Assembly (NCBI RefSeq): GCF_004000865.1
Contig: NZ_BIMB01000004.1
Coordinates: 62,001-126,000 of the forward strand
From: Paenibacillus elgii NBRC 100335
GTDB lineage: Bacteria; Bacillota; Bacilli; Paenibacillales; NBRC-103111
Length of the DNA: 64,000 bases
Direction of reading: 5' to 3'
Shown: positions 1 through 8,298 of the stretch, one piece after another
Numbering within the stretch: position 1 is the stretch's first letter
Layout of the letters: the number at the start of each line of letters is the position of its first letter
The notes under the pieces: model-generated
What the model saw: only the letters and a program-made list of their open reading frames with translations
Databases searched by the model: none
Told to the model about the DNA's origin: nothing
Translations under genes and position numbers: made by a program

Positions 1-976
1 ATACGTTCACATTGGTTTCCCAATTCTCGTCATATCCGCCCATAGCATACACATCATTCCCAAATACCGACAGTTGGGCATTGGTAAGCTGTCGAATCGT
101 AGCCGTATCCTTTGTCCATTGGTTCGTCGCCGGATCGTATATATAGAAATACTTTTTTCCCATCACCAGCACTTTGCCGTTCGGCAGCGTCACCTGGGCA
201 TGGCGGAAAAACGTGTCGCCTTCAAACGGCAGATTCCCCGCCTTGGTCCACGTATTATTCGATGGATCGTACAAATAAGCATCGAAGCGGTAGACGTAAT
301 GGCTCTGCCCGCCGGTAACGAGAACGCGTCCATCCTTTAGCGTGCTCTGTGCAGCATCGTAAATGGGAAAAGGATACGGAGCCGCTTCCTCCCAACGATT
401 CGTACCCGGATCGTACAAATAGGCCTGATTATACATCGTGCTGCGGTCCGCTCCCGACCAAATCTCGTTCGCACCGCCTACGATAAGCACTCGACCGTCC
501 AGCAAGGTGCTTTGGGCGTTTCCGAATATACTCCCCACCGGCAATGACGCACCATCAGACCAGGTATTGGAGTAGGGGCTGTAAATTTGGGCCACGTTAT
601 TGTAAACGTATCCTGTCCCCGGGACGAACTTCGACCCGCCTGTGACGAGCACTCTTCCGTCCTTCAGCATGCTTTGCTTGTGATAAGAAAGCTGCAAGGA
701 CGGCGCAAGCGAAGTCCAAGACCGATCCGTCGGGTTGAATGTATAGGAATACCGCGCAAAAGTAGACGAATTTGCCTTTTGTCCCCCGGTTACCAAGATA
801 CGGTTGCCGGACTGCACCGCGCTGGATGTAACGCCCGAAATATTTTCCGGCAAGTTCGCCGAATCCGGCAATTGCTCCATCATGACTGCCGCATGCGCAA
901 GCTGACTCCCTCCTGCAAGCACGCTCACCAAAAAGACCGCGCACCAGAACAGTCTCCGTAATGTGATATGGATCAA
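1..976 (-). CDS. Secreted kelch-repeat protein, N-terminal part (cut by window edge)
   Basis: Reading the minus strand from about 976 gives a signal peptide (basic start, hydrophobic core, cleavage near AHA) followed by at least five kelch-type repeats. Each repeat carries the hallmark DGRVLVTGG or close variants and then a Tyr-Asp-Pro...Trp segment. Such repeats build a beta-propeller used for binding; no catalytic motif is visible in this part. The start is uncertain. A GTG at 988 overlaps the AAGGAG ribosome site. A TTG at 976 lies 11 bases behind it and leads directly into the signal peptide, so I prefer TTG. The gene runs off the left edge, so its C-terminal domain and length are unknown. 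Confidence 0.75.
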   Translation of the reverse strand, partial: MIHITLRRLFWCAVFLVSVLAGGSQLAHAAVMMEQLPDSANLPENISGVTSSAVQSGNRILVTGGQKANSSTFARYSYTFNPTDRSWTSLAPSLQLSYHKQSMLKDGRVLVTGGSKFVPGTGYVYNNVAQIYSPYSNTWSDGASLPVGSIFGNAQSTLLDGRVLIVGGANEIWSGADRSTMYNQAYLYDPGTNRWEEAAPYPFPIYDAAQSTLKDGRVLVTGGQSHYVYRFDAYLYDPSNNTWTKAGNLPFEGDTFFRHAQVTLPNGKVLVMGKKYFYIYDPATNQWTKDTATIRQLTNAQLSVFGNDVYAMGGYDENWETNVNV

Positions 977-1162
977 ACTCGAATTCACTCCTTCGGAAGT
1001 TCCTTGTTCCTTTTGGTCCAAATAGTTACATCTAGAGTACCAAATGGAATAACCGAAGGATATTAACTTTGGTTAACTCCGAATCGTTAAATTTTTTATC
1101 CAGACCGTGTTGTTGTATAATTTTTGGATGAAGAGAGGTCCTTATGAAATGAGGTGCTGTAA

Positions 1163-1825
1163 ATGAAATCGTTGGACGAACTGATTGACGAAACGGAGTC
1201 CACATGGCTGGAAGTGCAGGACTGGGTTGCCAAAGCGGCCAACACCGTCGAGATTTTACCCGCGAATCCGCACGAAGCCGCAGAGGTGCTGCATCAACTG
1301 CAAGTGACGACCAGATCCGTATTGGGTACAGTTGCGTATTATACGGGCGGCATCCTCATCGAGAACGGTTGGCTGCGCATCTTGGGTTCCGGCAGTCGAC
1401 GGCTGCCGAGGAATTTGATCACGTGGAATGAAATCGGCGCCGATGGAAAAAGCACGAGATTCCCTTCATCGTTCTTGATCGCCGACGACATAGTAGGCGG
1501 CTTTTTTGCGCTGAACGGCGGAGCTTTCGAGGGCAAACCGGGAGATGTGTTTTATTTCGCGCCGGATACCTTGGAATGGGAAAGCCTAGATATGGGGTTT
1601 TCGGATTTTTTATATTGGGCTTGCTTTGGCGATGTGCAAAAATTTTATGAGACTTTTCGTTGGGAAGGCTGGGCGGAAGAGATTCGGCCTATCGATGGAA
1701 ATCAGGGAGTGTCGATTTATCCGTTCTTGTGGGCGGACGGCGGCCCCGTTACCCATCGCGCCAGATCCGTCGTTCCGATCGAGGAACTATGGAAAATTTT
1801 TGTAAACGATAGTAAACTTAAATAA
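1163..1825 (+). CDS. DUF2625 family protein
   Basis: A 220-residue soluble protein with no signal peptide or membrane segment. The opening MKSLDELI, a Trp-rich N-terminus and the central block around FFALNGGAF and GDVFYFAPDTLEWE match my recollection of the DUF2625 family. Members are about 220 residues long and have no known activity. A TATAAT-like -10 lies about 45 bases upstream and the ATG follows a GAGGTGC ribosome site. The neighbour downstream is a small membrane protein on the same strand, about 50 bases away, so they may be cotranscribed. Function unknown. Confidence 0.8.
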   Translation: MKSLDELIDETESTWLEVQDWVAKAANTVEILPANPHEAAEVLHQLQVTTRSVLGTVAYYTGGILIENGWLRILGSGSRRLPRNLITWNEIGADGKSTRFPSSFLIADDIVGGFFALNGGAFEGKPGDVFYFAPDTLEWESLDMGFSDFLYWACFGDVQKFYETFRWEGWAEEIRPIDGNQGVSIYPFLWADGGPVTHRARSVVPIEELWKIFVNDSKLK

Positions 1826-1873
1826 GAAGGTGCTATCGGATAAAATTCCATCGAAAATGGAGCGTGATCGCTT

Positions 1874-2167
1874 GTGAGAAACTCCCTCATCCTTGGGCTG
1901 GGCTGCTTGCTCGTTGTTGCACTGACCGCTATCTTTTTGCAAGACCCTGCCATATTTTATACGTATGCCGGGATATTCGGGCTGATTTTTACAGGAGTGG
2001 CGGCCATCCTTACCGGTTCCAGCGTAAGCGGTGATCGGGTGAGGGCCAACTTTCGGCTCAGTACCGCCAAGGATAGAGCAGCCAGAGAGAAGTGGGCAAC
2101 GTATTGTGTTTTGATCGGATTCCCCAACCTGCTTCTGGCCGCCATCGTATATTTCAGTTCGCTGTAA
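1874..2167 (+). CDS. Small membrane protein, DUF5316-like
   Basis: A 97-residue protein starting with GTG. It has three hydrophobic segments: residues 4-22, about 27-47 and about 75-95. A short charged stretch separates the second and third (GDRVRANFRLSTAKDRAAREKW). The layout and the serine/glycine turn before the basic loop resemble DUF5316 proteins of bacilli, which have no known function. A GGAG lies 11 bases before the start. The gene ends just before the hairpin at 2171-2213. Confidence 0.6.
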   Translation: MRNSLILGLGCLLVVALTAIFLQDPAIFYTYAGIFGLIFTGVAAILTGSSVSGDRVRANFRLSTAKDRAAREKWATYCVLIGFPNLLLAAIVYFSSL

Positions 2168-2170
2168 ATC

Positions 2171-2213
2171 AAAAAAAGCCGTGCAAGTCCTTCAACCAAG
2201 GACCGCACGGCTT
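2171..2213 (-). terminator. Intrinsic terminator for the minus-strand gene at 2222-2633
   Basis: Nine-base arms AAGCCGTGC and GCACGGCTT enclose a second stem (GTCCTT/AAGGAC). Read on the minus strand the hairpin is followed by seven T residues. It sits between two convergent genes and best serves the minus-strand one. Confidence 0.8.
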
Positions 2214-2221
2214 AAAACCCA

Positions 2222-2633
2222 TCAGCGGATCGGGATCCGCATTTCCAGCTCCTTATAAAATTCGATTTGCGGCATCGTATAGGTCGTCAGACGAACGGGC
2301 AGCTCTTTATCCAGCGGCGAGAACTCTTGTACGTACGAATAGGCCTCTCCGTTCTTGCCGACGAACTTCAAGCTTTTGCGATTCAACGCCTTTCCGTTCT
2401 GGACAAGACTTATTAACCCCGCCTGATTACCAAGAAGCGGCCCGGTAATGCCACAGCTCCTGCATCGCCTGACGTGCCCATTCCACCGTCTTCGGATCAA
2501 GCTCCGTCAGCGGCTTTCCGATCAACTGTTCTGCTGCAAAAGCCTTCTGCGGCATCTGCGCCGCCGGAATCGAAGCCATAAACAAGCCAGCCGCCGCAAC
2601 CGTTGTTGCAATTAGGATTTTATAAGGTTTCAT
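2222..2633 (-). pseudogene. Small secreted protein, frameshifted
   Basis: Two overlapping reading frames look like one broken gene. The first (from ATG 2633) encodes a signal peptide ending near AFAAEQ, then about 30 residues ending in QAMQELW. That frame stops at 2427. The protein-like sequence continues in another frame from about 2460 (GITGPLLGNQAGL onwards) to a stop at 2222, giving about 136 residues in all. The shift lies near 2450-2465. I do not recognise the family. A real mutation, an assembly error or programmed shifting cannot be told apart here; no slippery heptamer or pseudoknot was noticed. A good terminator follows, so the locus was a functional unit. Confidence 0.55.
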
Positions 2634-2782
2634 TGTACATCTTCCTCTCCCGCATATTCAATACACCCCATTAGAGTGTTGGCGGTCTCCGTTTGGTTCT
2701 CGGCGGCGCAAAATTTTTTTCGCCAGGCTTTCGCAGGGTGCAAAATTCCATGCTCCGACAACTCTTTTAAACTTTCAAATTT

Positions 2783-2811
2783 TTGCCTAAATTGTGTTTA
2801 TCAAGTAGAAT
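2783..2811 (+). promoter_or_regulatory. Sigma-A-type promoter for the RocR-like activator gene
   Basis: TTGCCT (2783-2788), a 17-base spacer and TAGAAT (2806-2811) lie about 100 bases before the activator start. Upstream, GCAAAAT occurs at 2708 and 2740. It resembles half of the dyad found before ablB and might be an autoregulatory site (inference). Confidence 0.5.
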
Positions 2812-2910
2812 AGTTCCGTACCTTATTCGCGCGAGGAGGCCGGTGTTCTTTTCTTATTCGATATGTCATATTTTTTTAGTTGAGAGATTTTTCTGGAGGC
2901 GGTGATCCTG

Positions 2911-4347
2911 ATGTCCGATCCGAACGAATTCGGGTCCCAATATTTCGAGAAAATATTAAATATGGTCGACGTGGGCGTCCATCTGGTGAACCGGGAGGGG
3001 ACGACCGTCTTTTATAACGACAAAATGGCGGAGATCGACGGCCTTGCGCGGAAACAAGTGCTGCATAAAAATATTTTTCACGTCTACCCTTCCTTAACCC
3101 ACGAAACGAGCACGCTGGCCAAAGTACTGCAGACCGGACAAGAGGTGCCCGAAAAAATACAAACCTACGTCAACGTCACGGGCAAACGCATTACAACCAT
3201 CAACCGCACGTATCCGCTCTTCGATAACGATCAGCTTACGGGCGCCCTGGAGGTCGCCAAAGACATTACCAGCATCGTCCAGCTTCATGACCAGATTCTG
3301 GACCTGCGCCACCAGTTGTACCAAGCCAAGCAGAAGGACGGCAAAAAGACGGGCGCGGCCCGCTATCATTTCAGCGACTTAATCGGAGAAAGTCCGGCAT
3401 TTCTGGAAGCGGTTTCTACGGCCAAAAAAGCTTCACGCACCAGCTCCCCCGTCTTTATCTGCGGGGCTACGGGCACGGGTAAGGAATTGTTTGCCCAGAG
3501 CATGCACAACGCGAGCGTTCGCCGCAATCATCCGTTCATCGCGCAGAACTGCGCCGCCGTACCCGGCGACCTGATGGAGGGCATCATGTTCGGCACGACC
3601 CGAGGCGCGTTCACCGGAGCGGTGGACCGCGCGGGCTTGTTCGAGCAGGCCAGCGGCGGCACGCTGTTTCTGGACGAGATCAACAGCTTGGACCTGCTGC
3701 TTCAGGCCAAGCTACTGCGGGTGCTGCAAGACGGCATCGTGCGGCGAATCGGGGGGACGACGGAGCAGCAGGTGAACGTCAGAATCGTGGCGGCGATGAA
3801 CATGGAACCGCAGGAAGCGCTGGACAAAGGCATTTTGCGGCACGATCTCTTTTTCCGGCTCAATGTCGTCAACCTGCAGCTCCCGCCGCTGCTGCGCAGG
3901 CAGGAGGACATTCCGCTGCTTGCGCAGCATTTTATCGAGAAGTTCAATCCGATGTTCGGCATGAAAATTACGGGACTGGCTCCGTCCGCCATGCAGCGGT
4001 TCATGGCTTACGCCTGGCCCGGCAACGTTCGCGAATTGGGGCATGCGATCGAATCCGCCTTCAATATGATCGAGCCGGAAGAGGAGATCATTGAGAATCG
4101 TCACCTGCCCGCGAATCTGCGGGAAGTTCCCTGTCCCGTGCCGGTTCCCGCTCTGCGGAAGCCAGACCTTACCGCGTTCCCGGCAGGGAAATTAACCGAC
4201 CGGATGAAGCAGATGGAGCGGGAGGCGATCGTCGACGCGCTCAAGCGTCACGGGTACAATATCAGCCTTGCCGCGCAAGCGTTGGGGATCAAGCGGCAGG
4301 CTTTGCAGTATAAGCTGAACCGGTACGGGATCGCGAGGAAGCCGTAG
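2911..4347 (+). CDS. Sigma-54-dependent activator, RocR/BkdR-like (PAS, AAA+, Fis-HTH)
   Basis: A 478-residue enhancer-binding protein. A PAS sensor domain spans about residues 10-120. The AAA+ core has a Walker A (GATGTGKE, about 185), an intact GAFTGA loop (about 235) that contacts sigma-54, and a Walker B (GGTLFLDE, about 255). An R-finger region and the WPGNVREL motif follow. The last 40 residues form a Fis-type helix-turn-helix ([23 protein letters not shown]). The ATG at 2911 is preferred over GTG 2902 because GGAGG at 2895-2899 is too close to the latter. The gene lies directly upstream of lysine 2,3-aminomutase, which has a -24/-12 promoter in the gap, so lysine-type metabolism is its likely target. 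The PAS ligand is unknown. Confidence 0.92.
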   Translation: MSDPNEFGSQYFEKILNMVDVGVHLVNREGTTVFYNDKMAEIDGLARKQVLHKNIFHVYPSLTHETSTLAKVLQTGQEVPEKIQTYVNVTGKRITTINRTYPLFDNDQLTGALEVAKDITSIVQLHDQILDLRHQLYQAKQKDGKKTGAARYHFSDLIGESPAFLEAVSTAKKASRTSSPVFICGATGTGKELFAQSMHNASVRRNHPFIAQNCAAVPGDLMEGIMFGTTRGAFTGAVDRAGLFEQASGGTLFLDEINSLDLLLQAKLLRVLQDGIVRRIGGTTEQQVNVRIVAAMNMEPQEALDKGILRHDLFFRLNVVNLQLPPLLRRQEDIPLLAQHFIEKFNPMFGMKITGLAPSAMQRFMAYAWPGNVRELGHAIESAFNMIEPEEEIIENRHLPANLREVPCPVPVPALRKPDLTAFPAGKLTDRMKQMEREAIVDALKRHGYNISLAAQALGIKRQALQYKLNRYGIARKP

Positions 4348-4388
4348 CGGCGGAATCTTATCGACGTGGGCCCAACATCTCCCAGTAT

Positions 4389-4404
4389 TGGCATAGTTTT
4401 TGCT
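4389..4404 (+). promoter_or_regulatory. Sigma-54 (-24/-12) promoter of lysine 2,3-aminomutase
   Basis: TGGCAT, five bases, TTGCT match the sigma-54 consensus TGGCAC-N5-TTGCW with the required ten bases between GG and GC. Transcription would start near 4415, leaving a leader of about 28 bases before ATG 4443. The gene for a GAFTGA-bearing activator ends 41 bases upstream. Confidence 0.85.
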
Positions 4405-4442
4405 TATACATTAAGTGAAAACGATTGATGGAGGTGCTCTGG

Positions 4443-5879
4443 ATGAGCGTACCGATGATGGACCCGCAAAGCAAAGCAAACGTTCCCCCTCTCAGCAGCA
4501 AAAGGCATTGGAAAGACGTCGAACTGTGGAAAGATGTGACGGAGGAACAGTGGAACGATTGGCTGTGGCAGTTGACGCACACGATCCGCACCTTGGACGA
4601 GTTGAAGCAGGTCGTGAATTTGACGCCCGAGGAAGAGGAAGGCGTACGCATTTCAACGCAAACGATTCCATTGAATATAACGCCGTATTACGCTTCGCTG
4701 ATGCACCCGGACGATCCCCGCTGCCCGATCCGCCTGCAGTCGGTGCCGATCTCCGCGGAGCTGCTGAAAACGAAATACGACCTGGAGGACCCGCTCCACG
4801 AGGACGAAGATTCCCCGACGCCGGGCTTAACCCACCGTTATCCGGACCGTGTGCTGTTCCTGGTCACGAACCAATGCTCCATGTACTGCCGTTACTGTAC
4901 GCGCCGCCGCTTCTCGGGCCAAGTGGGCATGGGGGTACCCAAAAAGCAGCTAGACGATGCTATCGACTACATCCGCCGTACGCCGGAAGTCCGCGACGTG
5001 CTCCTGTCCGGGGGCGACGGCTTACTCATCAACGACAACATTGTGGAATATATATTGAAAAATTTGCGGGCAATCCCCCACGTCGAGATTATCCGGATCG
5101 GCACGCGGGCTCCGGTCGTCTTCCCGCAGCGCATTACGGAGAACCTGTGCAACATCCTGAAAAAGTACCATCCGGTATGGCTGAACACGCATTTCAATCA
5201 TCCCTTGGAAATTACAGCCGAGGCGAAGCAGGCTTGCGAAATGCTGGCTAACGCGGGCGTTCCGCTGGGGAATCAGGCGGTCATTCTGGCGGGCATTAAC
5301 GACAGCACGCATATTATGAAGAAGCTCATGCACGAGCTGGTCAAAATCCGCGTCCGCCCCTACTATATTTACCAATGCGATTTGTCCGAAGGCATCGGCC
5401 ATTTCCGCGCGCCCGTGTCCAAGGGGCTGGAAATTATCGAGGCGCTGCGCGGCCATACTTCCGGCTATGCCGTCCCGACCTTCGTCGTCGACGCCCCCGG
5501 AGGCGGCGGAAAAATCGCGCTGCAGCCGAACTATCTCATCTCGCAAAGCCAGGACAAAGTCATCCTGCGCAACTATGAAGGCGTTATCGTCGGGTACCCG
5601 GAGCCGAAAAATTATGTCCCGGGCCGCGCCGACGAATACTTCAACGAAATTTACGGCATCCAGCAAGCACCGGCAAGCACGGGAATTATCGCCCTCATGA
5701 AGGACGAAAAATTCAACCTGGTGCCGGAAAACTTGCACCGCATCGGCCGCAGAAAATCATACGAGGAAGCTTCCGAGCACACCTCGCTGAAAGACCGCCG
5801 GCAAAAACGGGATGAAATGAAGGAGAAGCTGATCAAAGCGGTGAAGCAGAAGGAGGATGCTTCGAGCGCGGAGGCGTGA
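4443..5879 (+). CDS. kamA: L-lysine 2,3-aminomutase (radical SAM, PLP)
   Basis: A 478-residue enzyme that moves the alpha-amino group of L-lysine to C3, giving L-beta-lysine. The radical-SAM cluster motif CSMYCRYC (CxxxCxxC) is present at about residue 140. The PLP lysine sits in PGGGGK at about residue 345. ATG 4443 was chosen over upstream starts because GGAGG (4430-4434) is 8 bases before it. It is the AblA partner of the acetyltransferase at 6784, with yokU between them on the other strand. In B. subtilis kamA lies in a mother-cell (sigma-E) operon with yodP-yodT. Here it has a sigma-54 promoter and a dedicated activator, which suggests inducible use. The Lys/Glu-rich C-terminal tail is usual for the Bacillus type. 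Confidence 0.95.
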   Translation: MSVPMMDPQSKANVPPLSSKRHWKDVELWKDVTEEQWNDWLWQLTHTIRTLDELKQVVNLTPEEEEGVRISTQTIPLNITPYYASLMHPDDPRCPIRLQSVPISAELLKTKYDLEDPLHEDEDSPTPGLTHRYPDRVLFLVTNQCSMYCRYCTRRRFSGQVGMGVPKKQLDDAIDYIRRTPEVRDVLLSGGDGLLINDNIVEYILKNLRAIPHVEIIRIGTRAPVVFPQRITENLCNILKKYHPVWLNTHFNHPLEITAEAKQACEMLANAGVPLGNQAVILAGINDSTHIMKKLMHELVKIRVRPYYIYQCDLSEGIGHFRAPVSKGLEIIEALRGHTSGYAVPTFVVDAPGGGGKIALQPNYLISQSQDKVILRNYEGVIVGYPEPKNYVPGRADEYFNEIYGIQQAPASTGIIALMKDEKFNLVPENLHRIGRRKSYEEASEHTSLKDRRQKRDEMKEKLIKAVKQKEDASSAEA

Positions 5880-5892
5880 GGCGTTGGCGACA

Positions 5893-5917
5893 GGGGGAGT
5901 TTTGGTGGCTCCCCCTT
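5893..5917 (+). terminator. Hairpin after kamA
   Basis: Arms GGGGGAG and CTCCCCC around a 9-base loop lie 15-40 bases after the kamA stop. There is no clean T-run, so it may be a weak terminator or a 3'-end protecting hairpin. Apart from this and the hairpin at 6104-6145, I see nothing convincing in 5880-6176. Confidence 0.45.
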
Positions 5918-6103
5918 GGCTGGCTTGGTAGGTGAAGGCCGTGCAAGGTTTTCGGCGTGCGGAAGGGCTGTGCAGGACATTGCATCGGTCCTTGTTTTTC
6001 ATCAAGGCCTCCGGAGTTCTTCCACGCACCGCTCTCTGGAGCGTGTTTTGTTGTAGTGCGGCGGGTGGCAGCCTCCGGCACAAAACGTCCGGGCAAGCAA
6101 ACC

Positions 6104-6145
6104 AGCCCTCGCGCATCCACTTAGGGAGCGTCGAGGGCTTTGTTC
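6104..6145. terminator. Terminator hairpin between kamA and yokU (convergent)
   Basis: AGCCCTCG and CGAGGGCT pair, with a short inner GC/GC extension, followed by TTTGTT on the plus strand. It lies between convergent kamA and yokU and probably works for both. Confidence 0.6.
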
Positions 6146-6176
6146 AGGCTGTGGCGGCCAGCAGATGCGCCCCAGG

Positions 6177-6443
6177 TCAACCCTTGCTCGAAAATTTGTT
6201 GATCCGCGGCGCGTTCATCAGCTCTTCGTAACGGAACTTGCTTCCTAGCGTGGAGAAATCATTCAAATAAAGCGCCTCTTCGATTCGCTGCGACATGCTT
6301 TCGGTCACGTATTGTCCGCAATTAGGACAGTCCAACGCCGGAGCTTCCAGAATCTGCACCGCCGTTTTCCCGTCCGGCGCCACCCAATAGCAATCTTTTA
6401 CGCTCTCGCGGATCGGTTCCGCATCGCACCACATACATTTCAT
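6177..6443 (-). CDS. yokU: YokU family zinc-finger protein
   Basis: An 88-residue protein with two Cys-x-x-Cys pairs, CMWC at residues 3-6 and CPNC at about 39-42, as in MqsA/YgiT-type zinc ribbons. The opening MKCMWCDAEP and the C-terminal EALYLNDFSTLGSKFRYEELMNAPRINKF identify it with YokU. That family regularly accompanies kamA in bacilli. Its biochemical role is unknown. It lies between kamA and ablB but on the opposite strand, divergent from ablB. A 12-base palindrome TACCATATGGTA followed by TATATAAG lies about 40 bases upstream and may hold its promoter or operator. Confidence 0.85.
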   Translation of the reverse strand: MKCMWCDAEPIRESVKDCYWVAPDGKTAVQILEAPALDCPNCGQYVTESMSQRIEEALYLNDFSTLGSKFRYEELMNAPRINKFSSKG

Positions 6444-6567
6444 TGTTTATTCTCTCCCCTCTCCAGGTTGTCATTATTTTTACCATATGGTATATAAGCA
6501 AAGTTGATGCCAACTTAGGATTGGGGACGAAATAACCTTATAGACCGGGTGGAAGCCATACAGTGCC

Positions 6568-6599
6568 GCAAAATCTTTTGCATCTCGCAATCATTTTGC
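6568..6599. promoter_or_regulatory. Candidate activator binding sites upstream of ablB
   Basis: A perfect dyad GCAAAA-TC-TTTTGC (6568-6581) is followed by a second imperfect copy GCAA-N5-TTGC (6587-6599). The pair lies 50-80 bases before a -24/-12-like element, a typical distance for enhancer sites of sigma-54 activators. Assigning it to the activator at 2911 is inference. Confidence 0.5.
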
Positions 6600-6648
6600 A
6601 ACAAAACTTTTTGTCCACCAAGGGAACGGACTTGATCCTCTCTCGCAT

Positions 6649-6664
6649 TGACCCTGTTTTTGCT
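6649..6664 (+). promoter_or_regulatory. Probable sigma-54 promoter of ablB (variant -24)
   Basis: TGACCC, TGTTT, TTGCT keeps the ten-base spacing between the -24 dinucleotide and GC. It shares the GTTTTTGCT half with the kamA promoter, but the -24 GG is GA. The start site would fall near 6675, giving a leader of about 110 bases to ATG 6784. Confidence 0.5.
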
Positions 6665-6711
6665 TTAAACTTTAGGGAGGAACCGCTCGGGTGAAACGGA
6701 TTTGCGAAGAC

Positions 6712-6769
6712 AGCTTTCCTGCGGAAAGCTTAGCCTATGCTTACGAAGATAGTTTTCCTTTGGAAAACT
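6712..6769 (+). repeat. Two tandem covarying hairpins in the ablB leader
   Basis: AGCTTTCC-TGC-GGAAAGCT (6712-6730) and AGTTTTCC-TTT-GGAAAACT (6751-6769) are perfect 8+3+8 inverted repeats, each preceded by CGAAGA. The C/G pair of the first copy is T/A in the second at the matching position, a compensatory change. They end just before the ribosome site of ATG 6784. Confidence 0.75.
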
Positions 6770-6783
6770 TTGAGGAGGAAAAA

Positions 6784-7668
6784 ATGCTGGAAGAACAAGC
6801 TTACTATACGAATCAAATCGAGCAGGGAAGCGATTACGAGATGCATGTTTGCCTCGATTTCTTTAACAAAAGGATACGGGTTGACGATTACCGGGGAAAT
6901 ATCGATGCTATTTACGGGCGTATGTGCGAGCTTGCCGGCCAGCACGCGTTAACCAAAGCCTTCGTCAAGTCGCGCGAAGAAGATTGGCCTGCCTTTTTAT
7001 CCAAGGGCTGTATGCTCGAAGGGATTTACAAGGGCTATTTTCGGGGCGGGGACGCCTACTGTATGGCCGTCTACTTCGATCTGGAGCGCCGGACCAGCGA
7101 ATTTTGGATCGAGGAGGATCAGATTTTGGGGCAAGTGCTTCAGCTCCCCTTGAAGCCGGAACGCCCGCAGATCCCCGCAGACTGTACGCTGCGTATTGCC
7201 CAGCCGGAAGATGCCGAGGCGCTTGCCGCTTTGTACGGTCAAGTGTTTCAGACGTACCCAACCCCCATGAGCCAGTCTTGGTACGTCGAGAAGGTCATCC
7301 GGGAGGGCACCGTCTTTTATATCGTGGAACAAGCGGGCCTGCTGATCAGCGCCGCCTCGGCAGAAATCAACGAAGCGTACCGCAATGCGGAAATTACGGA
7401 TTGTGCTACGCTCCCCGCTTACCGTAAGCTTGGGCTGATGAGAGTGCTCATTTATGCTTTAGAGGAAGAACTGCGCAGCAGGAACATCTATTGCGCCTAT
7501 TCACTGGCGAGAGCCCTTTCGTTCGGCATGAATGCCGCCCTCGGGCAGATGGGATACCGTTACTACGGCCGACTGACGAAAAGCGTCGAAATTTACGACA
7601 AATTCGAGGATATGAATCTGTGGGTGAAAGACCTTGCGCAGCAGGAAGAAGGTCGGAACGACAACTAG
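6784..7668 (+). CDS. ablB: Beta-lysine N6-acetyltransferase (GNAT family)
   Basis: A 294-residue protein whose C-terminal half (about residues 150-270) is a GNAT domain with the acetyl-CoA loop region LPAYRKLGLM. The N-terminal half carries the family's own domain. Length and features fit AblB/YodP, which acetylates the 6-amino group of beta-lysine. In methanogens the product is an osmolyte; in some soil bacteria it is a catabolic intermediate. An in-frame GTG at 6691 would add 31 residues, but ATG 6784 has a far better ribosome site (GAGGAGG, 6 bases away) and gives the usual family length. The extra segment is then a leader containing two hairpins. Stop at 7668. Confidence 0.88.
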   Translation: MLEEQAYYTNQIEQGSDYEMHVCLDFFNKRIRVDDYRGNIDAIYGRMCELAGQHALTKAFVKSREEDWPAFLSKGCMLEGIYKGYFRGGDAYCMAVYFDLERRTSEFWIEEDQILGQVLQLPLKPERPQIPADCTLRIAQPEDAEALAALYGQVFQTYPTPMSQSWYVEKVIREGTVFYIVEQAGLLISAASAEINEAYRNAEITDCATLPAYRKLGLMRVLIYALEEELRSRNIYCAYSLARALSFGMNAALGQMGYRYYGRLTKSVEIYDKFEDMNLWVKDLAQQEEGRNDN

Positions 7669-7706
7669 CCCCCACAGCTCCTTACAATGCAACCAACAGG
7701 AATACT

Positions 7707-7736
7707 GCCCTGCCATTCCAGTGAGGATTGCAGGGC
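7707..7736 (+). terminator. Hairpin after ablB
   Basis: GCCCTGC and GCAGGGC pair around a 16-base loop between convergent ablB and the PH-domain gene. There is no long T-run, so terminator function is only likely. Confidence 0.4.
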
Positions 7737-7754
7737 CGTCGTGGTTGCTTGATT

Positions 7755-8162
7755 TTAGGATTCGATTTCAATTTTGTGGTTTATCGTTTTGAGCCTCGTC
7801 AAAAACTGCTGTTCCTGATCGGGTGAAATCAGGATGGTTCCTTGGGTGTGGGTAATTTCCAAACGATCGAGCGACAGAGCCGGACTGGAAGTTCCGTTAT
7901 TGGTTCTCCGTATCCGCCGTATGGACGAAATGGGGATTCGCCAGCGAAAAGGGCCTGATTTGACAATGAGCGTATCATGTTGCACTTCATAATTCGTTGT
8001 GAACCACGTCCACATGAAAAAAGCGAAAGTAAGCAGCAGCACCGGGATAATGATCCAAAACCTTAACCAAATGCTAAGCGCCGTCAAAAAAATCAGGGCA
8101 ATAATTAGCCCCCAATGGATAGCCGCAAAAACACCATCCTTCTTACTTCCGAATTTCTCCAT
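7755..8162 (-). CDS. Membrane protein with bacterial PH-like domain
   Basis: A 135-residue protein. Two adjacent hydrophobic segments (residues about 15-30 and 34-53) are followed by a beta-rich C-terminal half beginning YEVQHDTLIVKSGPFRWRIPISSIRRI. That stretch is typical of bacterial PH-like (bPH, DUF1200-type) domains found after a TM pair. The soluble domain is expected in the cytoplasm. Function unknown; these proteins are often linked to envelope stress or secretion. It is a single gene, convergent with ablB. Confidence 0.65.
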   Translation of the reverse strand: MEKFGSKKDGVFAAIHWGLIIALIFLTALSIWLRFWIIIPVLLLTFAFFMWTWFTTNYEVQHDTLIVKSGPFRWRIPISSIRRIRRTNNGTSSPALSLDRLEITHTQGTILISPDQEQQFLTRLKTINHKIEIES

Positions 8163-8298
8163 ATTCCACCTCCACGCATCCCTATTTTATTAAAGTACCC
8201 AAGGAATTGAGCACATTTGTTCTTCTCGAGCGGGCAACTGTATACACGCTCCGTGACGGTTTTGGTTTACTGCGAGGGTTTGGAGCCAGTGATCTACT

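Noticed and set aside
4415..5251. Long plus-strand frame overlapping kamA
   Set aside because: It lies in another frame of a gene with intact radical-SAM and PLP motifs; its product is Arg/Pro-rich and unlike any protein.
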